64,000 nt of DNA. It comes from Dyella flagellata (GTDB taxonomy: Bacteria > Pseudomonadota > Gammaproteobacteria > Xanthomonadales > Rhodanobacteraceae). The notes beneath the pieces were generated by a model that did not search any database, was not told the origin of the DNA, and worked only from the letters and a program-made list of their open reading frames with translations. Position numbers and translations under genes: made by a program. Numbering within the stretch: the first letter of the stretch is position 1; every line of letters starts with the position of its first letter. Below are positions 33,920 through 42,592 of the stretch, piece after piece. The stretch lies in contig NZ_BSOA01000003.1 in the NCBI RefSeq assembly GCF_030160275.1, forward strand, positions 1-64,000, read 5' to 3'.

Positions 33920-34188
33920 GCACGCCGACCCTGCCTTCGCCCCAACGCAAAGTGGTGCTTCGCCTGGCCGGTGGAGCCGAAGGAAACCAGGCAGCGACCG
34001 GCGTTCCTGCCCATGACGTGGAAAATCTGCTGCGCCACGCGCATGCGCTTGGCCTGCCTGTGCATCACGATCCGCAAATCGCCGCGCTATTGGCCTCTTT
34101 GCGAATGAGCGGCGACGTACCACCGCTGTTGTATGCGGCGGCGGCGGCTGTGCTTGCCAGCATCTATGAGGCTATGCGCAAACCGTAG
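33916..34188 (+). CDS. FlhB C-terminal-domain-like protein (FhlB type)
   Basis: 90 residues. It aligns by pattern with the cytoplasmic C-terminus of FlhB after its cleavage site: HALGLPVHHDPQIAALLASL and DVPPLLYAAAAAVLASIYEAM correspond to the HRIPLVEAPPLARALYA and EIPSALYVAVAQILAYVYQL segments of FlhB in this window. The NPTH autocleavage loop is missing. It is coupled to the FliK-like gene by ATGA. The stop codon TAG lies inside the head of a REP palindrome (34185-34208). It probably modulates export substrate switching; this is inference. Confidence 0.8.
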   Translation: MSTPTLPSPQRKVVLRLAGGAEGNQAATGVPAHDVENLLRHAHALGLPVHHDPQIAALLASLRMSGDVPPLLYAAAAAVLASIYEAMRKP

Positions 34189-34208
34189 GCTGGGATGACA
34201 ATCCCAGC
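34185..34208. repeat. Single GTAG-headed REP palindrome overlapping a stop codon
   Basis: GTAGGCTGGGAT-GACA-ATCCCAGC. The TAG of the head is the stop codon of the FlhB-C-like gene. It lies between convergent genes (fhlB-like and cheW). Confidence 0.92.
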
Positions 34209-34222
34209 TTTGGAAATGTGCA

Positions 34223-34699
34223 TCAGGCAGCGTCCTTGATGCCCTTATCCAGCCGGCACAACTTCGGCACATCCAGCAAAGCCACGAAGCCGCCGTGCCA
34301 GCCCATCACCGCCTGCACCGGATCATCCGCCCGCCCGGACCGCATCGGCGGCGGTTCGATCGCCTCGGTCCTGGGCTGCAGCAGGTCGCCCACCGCATCC
34401 ACGCGCAAACCCACGCGATGCGTTTCATGCATGCACACCACGATGCGCGTGGCGCTGGGATCGGTCGTTGTGGTCGTGCTCAAGCCCAGCCTTCGACGCC
34501 CGTCCAGCACCGGCACGATGTTGCCGCGCAGATGGCAGATGCCGAGCAGATCGCTCGCGGCACCGGGCACCGGCGTGGGCGTGCTATCGCGGATGACTTC
34601 ACTGACACGGCTCAACAGCACCGCGTAATGCTGCCCATCCAGTTGGAAGGACAGCCAGGGTTCGCGTGCGATGGTTTCCAGCTGGGGCACGAGGCTCAT
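34223..34699 (-). CDS. CheW-like coupling protein at the end of block two
   Basis: 158 residues. A single CheW domain, more diverged than the first: YAVLLSRVSEVIRDS, LLGICHLRGNIVPVLDGRRRLG, VGLRVDAVGDLL, FVALLDVPKL. It sits 3 bp after motD. In Pseudomonas a CheW-like gene also closes the cheA-motCD cluster. It probably couples receptors to CheA or acts in a subset of arrays. Confidence 0.9.
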   Translation of the reverse strand: MSLVPQLETIAREPWLSFQLDGQHYAVLLSRVSEVIRDSTPTPVPGAASDLLGICHLRGNIVPVLDGRRRLGLSTTTTTDPSATRIVVCMHETHRVGLRVDAVGDLLQPRTEAIEPPPMRSGRADDPVQAVMGWHGGFVALLDVPKLCRLDKGIKDAA

Positions 34700-34702
34700 G
34701 CG

Positions 34703-35791
34703 TCATCCCTTGTTGTCGGGCGTACTCGCATGCGGCTGCGACGCCTCGGGAACAGTAGTGATCAGCGACGCCACTGGTGCGATGGCTGGCGGTGTTGGCA
34801 ACGTCGACGGCGTCGTTACGACGAGCGGCTGCGTCTGAGGGGGGCCCGCTGGTTGCGCGGCAACGATCGGCGCCGGCGAAGCTGGTACGGCCTGTTGTTC
34901 CGTGTTGTCGCCAGTCGCATCGGCCGTCTGGTTGATCTGAGCGCTGTTGGTATAGAAACGGCGCGGAGCGGCCTTGTCGCTCAACACCACCACCAACACA
35001 CGACGGTTCCTGTTGCGGCCATCCACACTGTCGTTGTCCGCCGCGGGTCGGTATTGCCCCCAGCCGACGATGCCCAAGCGTTCCGGATCAACGCCATGCT
35101 CGGCAAACAAACGCGCAACGCTCGCCGCGCGTGCGGCCGAAAGCTCCCAGTTGGAAGGGTAGACGGCCGTGTTGATCGGCATGTCGTCGGTATAACCTTC
35201 CACGCGCAGCGGATTGGCGAACGGCGCGAGGATGTCGCCGATGCTGGTCAGGACCTGCGTGGCCGAAGGCGACAGCGTGGCTACGCCGCTGGGAAACAGG
35301 ATGTCCGTGCGTATCTCGATTTCCAGCCAGTTCGGCGTGCGGCGCACCGTCACCAGGTTCTTGTCGATCAGCGGCTGTAGCGCACGCTCCACCTGGTTGC
35401 GGATGCGCTCCAGATTCTGCTGCTCTTCGCTGAGTTTGGTCTTGTTCTGATCCGATGGCGTAGCCGGCGTCGTATTCGGTGTGGCAATGTGCTGTGTAAG
35501 CACCGGCAGCAGCACCTGCGCCAGCGGAGTACGCGGAATCGGCGCCGGCTTGTTGGTAGGCACCGGGATGCTCGATTGCGGCGCGTTCGGTGTCAGCGGC
35601 TGGATCACCGCGCGCGAACCGTTGAAGGCCGCCGAGATCGCTTGCGCCAGCGCGCGATACTTGGTGGTGTTGACGCTGGACATCGCATACAGCACCACGA
35701 ACAGCGCCAACAGCAGCGTCAACAGATCCGCATAGGGGATCACCCATGCTTCGTGGTTGGGGTGCTCTTCGTGTTTGTGCCGGCGCCTCAT
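34703..35791 (-). CDS. motD: Flagellar motor stator protein MotD (MotB family)
   Basis: 362 residues. One TM helix (about 17-37, IPYADLLTLLLALFVVLYAMS) carries the ion-binding Asp. A long linker leads to an OmpA-like peptidoglycan-binding domain (EIEIRTDILFPSGVATL, VEGYTDDMPINTAVYPSNWEL, RNRNRRVLVVV). The last about 100 residues are a Pro/Thr/Ala-rich tail beyond the usual MotB length. It anchors the stator to the cell wall. Overlap with motC is 4 bp (ATGA). Confidence 0.93.
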   Translation of the reverse strand: MRRRHKHEEHPNHEAWVIPYADLLTLLLALFVVLYAMSSVNTTKYRALAQAISAAFNGSRAVIQPLTPNAPQSSIPVPTNKPAPIPRTPLAQVLLPVLTQHIATPNTTPATPSDQNKTKLSEEQQNLERIRNQVERALQPLIDKNLVTVRRTPNWLEIEIRTDILFPSGVATLSPSATQVLTSIGDILAPFANPLRVEGYTDDMPINTAVYPSNWELSAARAASVARLFAEHGVDPERLGIVGWGQYRPAADNDSVDGRNRNRRVLVVVLSDKAAPRRFYTNSAQINQTADATGDNTEQQAVPASPAPIVAAQPAGPPQTQPLVVTTPSTLPTPPAIAPVASLITTVPEASQPHASTPDNKG

Positions 35792-36528
35792 ACGAGGTAG
35801 CCCTGCAGCTTGCTTTCGATCTGGCGCGGGTTGTCGCCCTCGGCGATCGAGATCAGCCCTTCGATCAGGATTTCGCGTACCTGCGTTTGCTTGTTGATCA
35901 ATGCCTTCAAGCGCGCGCCAATCGGCAGCAACAGCAGGTTGGCCAGGCTGATGCCATAGATGGTGGCGACGAACGCCGCCGCGATGCCATGGCCGAGCTT
36001 GGCCGGATCGGTGAGATCGCGCATCACCGCCATCAGCCCCAGTACCGCGCCGATGATGCCCATGGTCGGCGAATAGATCCCGCCTTGCTCATACACTTTC
36101 GCGGCATGCAGGTCCGCCTGCTCGCGCGTTTCCACTTCCAGTTCCAGTACGGTGCGGATGGCTTCGGGCTCGCTGCCGTCGACCAGCAGCTGCAAGCCTT
36201 TCTTGACCAGCGGATCGTCTTCCGCATCGATATGCGGCTCCAGGCCGAGCAGGCCCTGGCGACGGGAAATTTCGCTCCAACCGATCACGCGGCTGATCAA
36301 GTCGGACGGATGCAACACCGGCGGCTTGTACACCATCTTAAGCATGCCAAGTGCGCGCTTGAGTACCTTGCCCTGCGTATGCAGCAGCAAGGCCGAGATG
36401 GTGCCGATGAAGACGATCACGAAGGCCGCCGGGTTCCATAGCGCGGAAACGTCGGTGCCCTTGAGGATCGCGCCGACGATCAGCACGACGAAGGCGAGGA
36501 TGGTGCCGGCGATGCTTACGACGTCCAT
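35788..36528 (-). CDS. motC: Flagellar motor stator protein MotC (MotA family)
   Basis: 246 residues with four TM helices (about 4-24, 33-50, 150-170, 182-203). The cytoplasmic loop between TM2 and TM3 holds the conserved RRQGLLGLEPHIDAEDDPLV region. TM3 contains SPTMGIIGAVLGLMAVM, and TM4 the AFVATIYGISLANLLLLPIG segment. It forms the ion channel with MotD. The gene lies directly after cheA (1 bp gap), as in the Pseudomonas cheA-motCD order. A separate motAB pair, if present, is outside the window. Confidence 0.94.
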   Translation of the reverse strand: MDVVSIAGTILAFVVLIVGAILKGTDVSALWNPAAFVIVFIGTISALLLHTQGKVLKRALGMLKMVYKPPVLHPSDLISRVIGWSEISRRQGLLGLEPHIDAEDDPLVKKGLQLLVDGSEPEAIRTVLELEVETREQADLHAAKVYEQGGIYSPTMGIIGAVLGLMAVMRDLTDPAKLGHGIAAAFVATIYGISLANLLLLPIGARLKALINKQTQVREILIEGLISIAEGDNPRQIESKLQGYLV

Positions 36529-36529
36529 A

Positions 36530-38476
36530 TCAGGCCGATACCTTCAAGGTGGGTAGCAAACGCCCGTCGTCTTGCGACAAAGCGGCCAGATCCAGCACCA
36601 GCGCCAGGCGCCCGTCGCCGGTCACCGTGGCGCCCGCCACTCCCGGCACGCCCTCGAACAGCGGCCCCAGCGGCTTGACCATCACGTCTTCACGGCCGAT
36701 CACTTCGTGCACCAGGCAGCCCAAGTGCAGATGGCCGACATGCAACACCACCACGTGGCGGCCACCCGCACCAGATACCCCGGCCCAGTCGGCCAGATCG
36801 CCCAGCACCAGGGCACGACCGCGATGCGCGGCGACGCGGCGGCCATCGAGCATGTGATCGTGCTGGGGATTGAGTTCGAACACTTCGCTGACGTTGCCCA
36901 GCGGCAACGCAAACAGACGGTCACCCACACACACCATCAGCACGCGCAGGATCGCCAGTGTCAGCGGCACGGTGAGTTCCAGCGTGCTGCCGGACCCCAG
37001 GCGCGAATGCACCTGCAAGGTGCCGCCCAGTTCGGCCACTCGCGTCTTCACCACATCCATGCCGACGCCACGGCCGGAGATATCGGAAATGGTGGCGGCG
37101 GTGCTGAAGCCGGGACGGAAAATCAATTCGTAGCATTCGACTTCGGACAGTCGCGCCGCCTGCGTCGAGTCGATGACGCCTTTCTCAACCGCCTTGCGGC
37201 GAAGCACTTCCGGATCCATGCCGCGGCCATCGTCGCTCACGGAGATCACGATACGTTCGCCGCGCTGGCTGGCCGATAGCTTCACCTTGCCCTTGCGTGG
37301 CTTGCCGGCGCGCTCGCGGCCAGCCGGGTCTTCCAGGCCATGATCGACCGCGTTGCGCAGCAAATGGATCAGCGGATCGGCCAAGGCTTCGACCAGGCTG
37401 CGATCCAGATCGGTATCTTCGCCTTCGGTGACCAGCTCGATTTCCTTGCCGAGCTGGCGCGCGAGATCGCGCACGATGCGCGGGAAACGCTGGAACAGCC
37501 GGCCGACCGGCTGCATACGCATGCCGAGCACGGCATTCTGCAGATCGTCGGAAACCCGATCCAGGTCACCCGCCATGGCGGCGAGCGTTTCGTTGTCGCT
37601 GCGCGAAGCCAGGCTCAGCAGGCGATTGCGCAGCAGCACCAGTTCGCCGGCGCGGCTGACCAGGGTATCCAGGCGCGCGGTGTCGACACGGACCGTATTC
37701 TCGCCGGCGGATGTTTTCGCAGCCGCTGCCGGACGCGCCGGCTCGGTCGCCGCGGGAGCGGGCGTTGGCGATGGCGCGGGCGCTGCGGCAATCGCCCCCG
37801 GCGCCCCGCCTTTGCCATGCAGGTTGTCCAGCAGGGCTTCGAATTCGTCGTCGCTGATCTCTTTGTTTTCAGGCTCGACCGCTTTCGCCGCACCCGGCGC
37901 GCTGCCCTTGCCATGCAGCGTATCGAGCAGGCTTTCGAATTCGTCGTCGTTGATTTCGTTGGAAGCGTGCTTGGGCGCACCCGGGGCGCCGCCCTGCCCG
38001 TACAGCGTGTCGAGCAGCGCTTCGAATTCCGCTTCGACCGGATCGACGGCACGCGCCGGCTTGGCCGGCTCAGCAACCGCAGCGGCAGTTTCCACTGCCG
38101 GTTGCAGGCGTTCCAGCAAGGCCGCCGGCGGTGGCGACATCGCGGTCCCGTTCGCCAGCGCGGCCATCATCACGTTGAGCAGGTCCAGCGCTTCGAGCAG
38201 CGCATCCATGTGCGTCGAATTGAGCACCAGACGGCCGTTGCGCGCGTCGTTGAGCAACTCCTCCGCGCAATGGCACAACTGCACCATCGGTTCGATGCCG
38301 AGAAAGCCGGCGCCGCCCTTGACCGTGTGGAAGACGCGGAACACCGCATTGAGCAGTTCGCGGTCGTGCGGCGAGGCTTCCAGCTCGATCAGCTGTTCGC
38401 CCAGCCGTTGCACCAATTCCCCGGCTTCGACCAGGAAATCATCGCGCAGCTCGCTGTCGAGGTTGGCGTCCATCAA
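36530..38476 (-). CDS. cheA: Chemotaxis histidine kinase CheA (block two, with three LLD repeats)
   Basis: 648 residues. HPt domain with His50 in FHTVKGGAGF; an Ala/Pro linker; dimerisation about 270-330; HATPase (RNAVDHGLEDP, VSDDGRGMD, SGRGVGMDVVKTR); and a CheW-like regulatory domain. Instead of a normal P2 domain the linker holds three copies of (D/E)xEFExLLDxLhGkGxAPGA at residues 148-167, 177-196 and 209-228. These resemble CheY-binding peptides of CheZ and FliM. It is co-directional with cheY-cheZ upstream, and is the likely main kinase for flagellar chemotaxis. A 2-bp gap separates it from cheZ. Confidence 0.95.
   Translation of the reverse strand: MMDANLDSELRDDFLVEAGELVQRLGEQLIELEASPHDRELLNAVFRVFHTVKGGAGFLGIEPMVQLCHCAEELLNDARNGRLVLNSTHMDALLEALDLLNVMMAALANGTAMSPPPAALLERLQPAVETAAAVAEPAKPARAVDPVEAEFEALLDTLYGQGGAPGAPKHASNEINDDEFESLLDTLHGKGSAPGAAKAVEPENKEISDDEFEALLDNLHGKGGAPGAIAAAPAPSPTPAPAATEPARPAAAAKTSAGENTVRVDTARLDTLVSRAGELVLLRNRLLSLASRSDNETLAAMAGDLDRVSDDLQNAVLGMRMQPVGRLFQRFPRIVRDLARQLGKEIELVTEGEDTDLDRSLVEALADPLIHLLRNAVDHGLEDPAGRERAGKPRKGKVKLSASQRGERIVISVSDDGRGMDPEVLRRKAVEKGVIDSTQAARLSEVECYELIFRPGFSTAATISDISGRGVGMDVVKTRVAELGGTLQVHSRLGSGSTLELTVPLTLAILRVLMVCVGDRLFALPLGNVSEVFELNPQHDHMLDGRRVAAHRGRALVLGDLADWAGVSGAGGRHVVVLHVGHLHLGCLVHEVIGREDVMVKPLGPLFEGVPGVAGATVTGDGRLALVLDLAALSQDDGRLLPTLKVSA
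37793..38035 (-). repeat. Three protein-level repeats inside cheA
   Basis: Each unit encodes an acidic EFExLLDxLhG helix followed by a GKG(G/S)APGA turn. Offsets are 29 and 32 residues. Units two and three are nearly identical (DDEFESLLDTLHGKG and DDEFEALLDNLHGKG); unit one has YGQG. Confidence 0.88.
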
Positions 38477-38478
38477 GC

Positions 38479-39120
38479 TCAGAATCCAAACTCGCTCAGC
38501 AGACGATCCACCTCGTCCTGGTTGTGCACCTTGGCCACTTCCACCGGCGCTTCGCGTCCGGCCAGTGCACCGGTAAGCCGTACCAGTTCCAGCAGCGAGG
38601 ATTCCACGCTCTCGATGAAGCTCACCACTTTCTTCACGCGCTGGCCGGCCAGATCCTGCCAGGACTGCACCAGCACCATATCGTTAAGGCCCTCGCTGCA
38701 CGCGCTGGCGAACACCTGGGCCTGGCGCGCCAACACGGCGGCCGGGTCGTTTTCGCCATGGTTCGAATCCAGCACGGCACTGGCGTTATTGGACAGCGCT
38801 TCGGCTTCCGGACGGATGCGGTCGACGAAATCCAGGCTGCGATGCGCGGCCTGCGCGCTCATCTCCAGCACTTCGGCCAGGTAATTGCGCGCATCGACCA
38901 TGCTGTCGGGCATGCCGCCATTGGCAAGGTCGCTGCCAAGGCGGCTTACGGCGCCATGCAGATCGCGCGCGAGCACGCCGAGCGCACGGAACAGATGCTG
39001 TTCGCGCTGGCGCACCATGGTATCCAGGGCTTGTTCGAAAGCCGTGCCGTCCTTGCTGTTGAGCAGATCGAGCACTTCCGGCGGAAGGCTGTCGTTCACG
39101 GGGGCGGTCATGGCGTTCAT
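38479..39120 (-). CDS. cheZ: CheY-P phosphatase CheZ
   Basis: 213 residues, a long helical hairpin. The catalytic Gln lies in [15 protein letters not shown] (about 155), with the acidic partner residue in the same segment. The C-terminal [13 protein letters not shown] is the CheY-docking helix (compare QVDDLLDSLGF in E. coli). It removes phosphate from CheY-P. It overlaps cheY by 4 bp (ATGA). Confidence 0.95.
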   Translation of the reverse strand: MNAMTAPVNDSLPPEVLDLLNSKDGTAFEQALDTMVRQREQHLFRALGVLARDLHGAVSRLGSDLANGGMPDSMVDARNYLAEVLEMSAQAAHRSLDFVDRIRPEAEALSNNASAVLDSNHGENDPAAVLARQAQVFASACSEGLNDMVLVQSWQDLAGQRVKKVVSFIESVESSLLELVRLTGALAGREAPVEVAKVHNQDEVDRLLSEFGF

Positions 39121-39524
39121 GCTGAAGCTCCACTTGCTGCCAGGCGCTCGAAGATCTTGTCCAGCTTTTCCTTGAGCGTGTTCGCGGTAAAAGGTTTGAC
39201 GACGTAACCATTCACGCCGGCCTGTGCGGCGGCGATGATCTGCTCGCGATTGTTTTCCGCCGTGACCATCAGTACCGGCAGGCCCTTGAGCTTGGGCTCG
39301 GCGCGAATCGCCTGCAGCAGCTCGATGCCGGTCATGTTCGGCATGTTCCAGTCGGTGACGACCATATCGAAGCTGTTGGCCTTGAGCATCGCCAAGGCGT
39401 TGTTGCCGTCATCAGCCTCCTGGATCAGCGTGTTGCTGAAGCCCAGCTCCACCAGCAGGTTGCGGACGATACGCCGCATGGTGGAAAAATCGTCCACCAC
39501 GAGGATTTTCATGTTCTTGTCCAA
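39117..39524 (-). CDS. cheY: Chemotaxis response regulator CheY (flagellar)
   Basis: 135 residues with a TTG start at 39524: AGGAG lies 8 bases upstream of TTG but about 20 from the next in-frame ATG (39512). Receiver domain: [19 protein letters not shown], Asp58 in TDWNMPNM, Thr88, Lys110 in YVVKPF. It binds FliM (N-terminal TQEEIDALL) to change motor rotation. It is followed by cheZ with overlap and lies 50 bp after fliA. Confidence 0.96.
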   Translation of the reverse strand: MDKNMKILVVDDFSTMRRIVRNLLVELGFSNTLIQEADDGNNALAMLKANSFDMVVTDWNMPNMTGIELLQAIRAEPKLKGLPVLMVTAENNREQIIAAAQAGVNGYVVKPFTANTLKEKLDKIFERLAASGASA

Positions 39525-39574
39525 AGCCTAGTCTCCTAAGAGCGAGGAGCGGGTACTCCACCCGCCCCTGAAAA

Positions 39575-40309
39575 TCATCCGCGCCAATCACCCATCCGCG
39601 CCCTGAGCCGCACCAGCGCCTGGCCATGGATCTGGCACACGCGCGATTCGGTCACGCCGAGCACCAGGCCGATTTCCTTCAAGTTCATCTCCTGCTCGTA
39701 GTACAGGGACATCACCAGTTGTTCGCGCTTGGGCAAGGTGCCGATCGCCTCGGCCAGGGCTTCACTCAGGGTTTCATGCTCGAAGCTGTCCTGCGGTCCC
39801 AGGTTGTCGTGGTCGATCACATCCAGCGCACCGGCCTCGCCACCTTCGCCGTCATCCGGCGCAGTCAGGCTCAGCAGGCGTGCGCTGGTCGCATCGGACA
39901 GCACCTGGTGATACTCCTCGGCGCTCATGCCCAGTCGCTTCATCACCTCGGCGCTGTCCGCGTCGGCGCCAGTTTCGTTTTCGATCTGTCGCACCACTTC
40001 CGCCACCTCGCGCACCTTGCGGTGCACCGAGCGCGGGGTCCAGTCGGTGCGCCGCAATTCGTCCAGCATCGCGCCACGGATGCGGATACCCGCATACGTC
40101 TCGAAGCTGGCCGCGCGGTCGGTCGTGAAATTTCGCGCCGCCTCCAGCAAGCCGATCATGCCTGCCTGCATCAGGTCTCCCACGTCAACGCTCGGCGGCA
40201 ACCGGCCCATCAGGTGGTAGGCGATACGCCGCACGAGCGGCGCATGCTTGCGCACCAGTTGGTCCGCGTCCTCGCGTTGCAGCTGCAAATATTCAGAAGC
40301 CACATTCAT
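39575..40309 (-). CDS. fliA: Flagellar RNA polymerase sigma factor FliA (sigma-28)
   Basis: 244 residues. ATG 40309 has GGGGTG 6 bases upstream; the frame above it overlaps fleN. Region 2 (VGDLMQAGMIGLLEAARNF, FETYAGIRIRGAMLDELRR) and region 4 (LPKREQLVMSLYYEQEMNLK, LGVTESRVCQIHGQALVRLR) are complete. It directs transcription from the TAAAGTTT/GCCGATAA-type promoters listed here and is held by FlgM, encoded elsewhere. It lies 1 bp after fleN. Confidence 0.97.
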   Translation of the reverse strand: MNVASEYLQLQREDADQLVRKHAPLVRRIAYHLMGRLPPSVDVGDLMQAGMIGLLEAARNFTTDRAASFETYAGIRIRGAMLDELRRTDWTPRSVHRKVREVAEVVRQIENETGADADSAEVMKRLGMSAEEYHQVLSDATSARLLSLTAPDDGEGGEAGALDVIDHDNLGPQDSFEHETLSEALAEAIGTLPKREQLVMSLYYEQEMNLKEIGLVLGVTESRVCQIHGQALVRLRARMGDWRG

Positions 40310-40310
40310 G

Positions 40311-41252
40311 TCACCACCCCGCAGCCGGCAGGCTCTGCCCGCTAAAAAAGGCAATTCGTCCTAGGTCCGGGCACACGGGTTTTCCCCATGTATCGACCGC
40401 ACCTGCCAATTGCTTGAATCCCATCGCCGAGCGGCTCGACGGCCACAGGTCGACCACCGTGCCCTGGCGGCGGATCGCCTGCCGCAGCCATTCGTCATGC
40501 GGCACCATGCCCATGTAGTCGAGCGCCACGTCGAGGAAGCGTCCGCAGACACGTGCGAGTTTTTCGTACAGTTTCTTGGCGTCGCCCGCCTGGCGGACCA
40601 TGTTGGCGACGATGTGGAAACGCCGCACGCCGAAGTCGTGGGCAAGAATCTTGATCAAGGCATAGGCATCGGTCAGCGAAGCCAGCTCATCGCACACCAC
40701 GATCAGCACGTCGTCCGACGCCGCCGCGAACATGGCCACGTTGTCGGCCACGCCCGCGGCCGTATCCACCACCAGGAATTCCGGCGGTTGCAGCAGCTCG
40801 TCGAACGCGCGGATCACCGCGGCATGTTCACCGTTGCCCATCTTGGCCAGCCGGCGTACGCCCGAGCCGCCCGGAATCACCTTCAGGCCGTGCTGCGCCG
40901 GCATGATCAGGTCCTGCAGCGTACACAGGCCTTCCAGCAGATGCCCGACGTGGCGCAGCGGATTGAGGCCCAGCTGCACGTCCACGTTGGCCACGCCCAT
41001 GTCGGCGTCCAGCAGCATCACGTCGCGGCCCGCCATGGCCATCGCCATCGCGAGATTGACCGCTACCGTGGTCTTGCCGACGCCCCCCTTGCCGCCCGCC
41101 ACCGCGATGGTGCGTGTGGTACGGGTCCGCGGAATCAGCGGGCGCAGGCTTGCAGCTTGGTGAAATATGTCCATGTCCTCACGTGGCGCATGAGCGGCGG
41201 AAAAAAGATTGTGCAAGCCGGCGGCCTGATTCATGTGCACTGCCTTGTTCAT
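40311..41252 (-). CDS. flhG: Flagellar number regulator FleN/FlhG (MinD-like ATPase)
   Basis: 313 residues. Deviant Walker A GGKGGVGKTTVAVNLA, then LLDADMGVANVDVQLGL, Walker B FLVVDTAAGVADN, and a C-terminal membrane-targeting-like helix. It restricts flagellar number by antagonising FleQ and FlhF. It overlaps flhF by 4 bp (ATGA). Confidence 0.95.
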   Translation of the reverse strand: MNKAVHMNQAAGLHNLFSAAHAPREDMDIFHQAASLRPLIPRTRTTRTIAVAGGKGGVGKTTVAVNLAMAMAMAGRDVMLLDADMGVANVDVQLGLNPLRHVGHLLEGLCTLQDLIMPAQHGLKVIPGGSGVRRLAKMGNGEHAAVIRAFDELLQPPEFLVVDTAAGVADNVAMFAAASDDVLIVVCDELASLTDAYALIKILAHDFGVRRFHIVANMVRQAGDAKKLYEKLARVCGRFLDVALDYMGMVPHDEWLRQAIRRQGTVVDLWPSSRSAMGFKQLAGAVDTWGKPVCPDLGRIAFFSGQSLPAAGW

Positions 41253-42592
41253 AGACCCGCCACCGCCATGCCGAAGCGTTCGGCCATATCCAGATCGTCG
41301 CCCGCCAAGCCGAGCTTGCGCTGTTGCTGTGCGGCGCGGCAGACCAGCACGCGCGCATCGGCGGCGCTGATGTCTTCGGGAACGCGCTGGCCATCGGTGG
41401 TGCAGTCCAACGGAATACGGTGACGGATCAACGCCGACAACAGGCCACCTAGGCTCGGCGCTTCATCCAGCTTGGTGGCGATGCAGGCGCTGGGCTTGAT
41501 CGGCAGGTACGCGCGTACCGAATCGTCCAGTGCGGACGACTGCGCATTCGCGGCCAGCACCAGGCAGGCGCGCAATTGCGCAGCGCCGTGCGCACTGGCC
41601 TCGCGCAGCACGTCCATCTGCTGCTGCAGGCGCGGATCGTTGCCGGACACGCCAGCAGTGTCGACCAGCACCGTGTGGTGATCGCGCAGCAGGTGCAGTG
41701 TTTGCGCCAGTCCGATCGCGTCGTAAGCCGGGTATACGCGCACACCGAGCAAACGACCGTAGTGTTCGAGCTGGGCGGCGGCGCCGATGCGGTAGTGGTC
41801 GGTGCTGACCAGGGCCACCCGGGCCGGACCGTGATGCTTCACCGCGCACGCGGCGAGCTTGGCGATCGTGGTGGTCTTGCCCACGCCGGTCGGCCCGACT
41901 AGCGCGATCACGCCGCAAACGTCGGCCAGCGCCCGGCCACTGACCTTCAAGCTGCGGCTCAGCAAGCCCAATGGCAGGTAGCGCGCCTGGTCGGCATTGA
42001 TGTCGTCGGGCAGTTCGTCGATCAGCTGGCGCGCCACGTCGGTGTCGATGCCGAGGCGCGACATGTCGCGCAGCACACGGGCGCGCATCGGGCTGCGGCG
42101 CTCCATGTCGTTCCAGGCGAGGCTGGAAAGCTGCTGTTCAAGCAATTGACGCAAGCCGCCAAGTTCGGTGCGCATGCGTGCGGTTTCCAGCGCATGCTGC
42201 TCGATCATCGGCTGCAACGCGGCAAGTTCGCTGGCCGGCAAGGGCAAGGGTGGAGGCGGCGGCGGCGGTGGCGGAAGTGCACCTGCTCGCGTCTCCTTCG
42301 GCGCATCCTTCGGCGTTTCCCTGACCACCTCTCTGGCGCGCTCTTTCGGTGTTTCCTTCAGCGCTTCCTTGGCCGGCGGGCGGGTTGGCATGGGCGCCGG
42401 CGCGGGAGCCGGCGGCGCATTGACGCGCGCGGCTTCGCGCATCAGCGCCTCGTCATAGTCGACGGCGGCGATGATTTCGATGCCTTCTTCAAGGCGACGC
42501 GTGGAAAGGATCACCGCATCGGCGCCCTGCTCTGCGCGTACGTCGCGCATCGCCTGACGCATGTCGGGGGCGAGGAAGCGCTTGATCTTCAT
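41249..42592 (-). CDS. flhF: Flagellar biosynthesis GTPase FlhF
   Basis: 447 residues. ATG 42592 has GGAG about 7 bases upstream. The N-terminal domain (MKIKRFLAPDMRQAMRDV) is followed by a long low-complexity linker with Lys-Glu-Thr-Pro repeats and a run of nine prolines (about residues 100-112). The SRP-type GTPase NG domain follows (VGPTGVGKTTTIAKLAA, ALVSTDHYRIGAAAQL, VLVDTAGVSGNDP, ATKLDEAPSLGG). It sets flagellar position at the pole. It lies 180 bp after flhA, across a repeat-bearing gap. Confidence 0.95.
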   Translation of the reverse strand: MKIKRFLAPDMRQAMRDVRAEQGADAVILSTRRLEEGIEIIAAVDYDEALMREAARVNAPPAPAPAPMPTRPPAKEALKETPKERAREVVRETPKDAPKETRAGALPPPPPPPPPLPLPASELAALQPMIEQHALETARMRTELGGLRQLLEQQLSSLAWNDMERRSPMRARVLRDMSRLGIDTDVARQLIDELPDDINADQARYLPLGLLSRSLKVSGRALADVCGVIALVGPTGVGKTTTIAKLAACAVKHHGPARVALVSTDHYRIGAAAQLEHYGRLLGVRVYPAYDAIGLAQTLHLLRDHHTVLVDTAGVSGNDPRLQQQMDVLREASAHGAAQLRACLVLAANAQSSALDDSVRAYLPIKPSACIATKLDEAPSLGGLLSALIRHRIPLDCTTDGQRVPEDISAADARVLVCRAAQQQRKLGLAGDDLDMAERFGMAVAGL

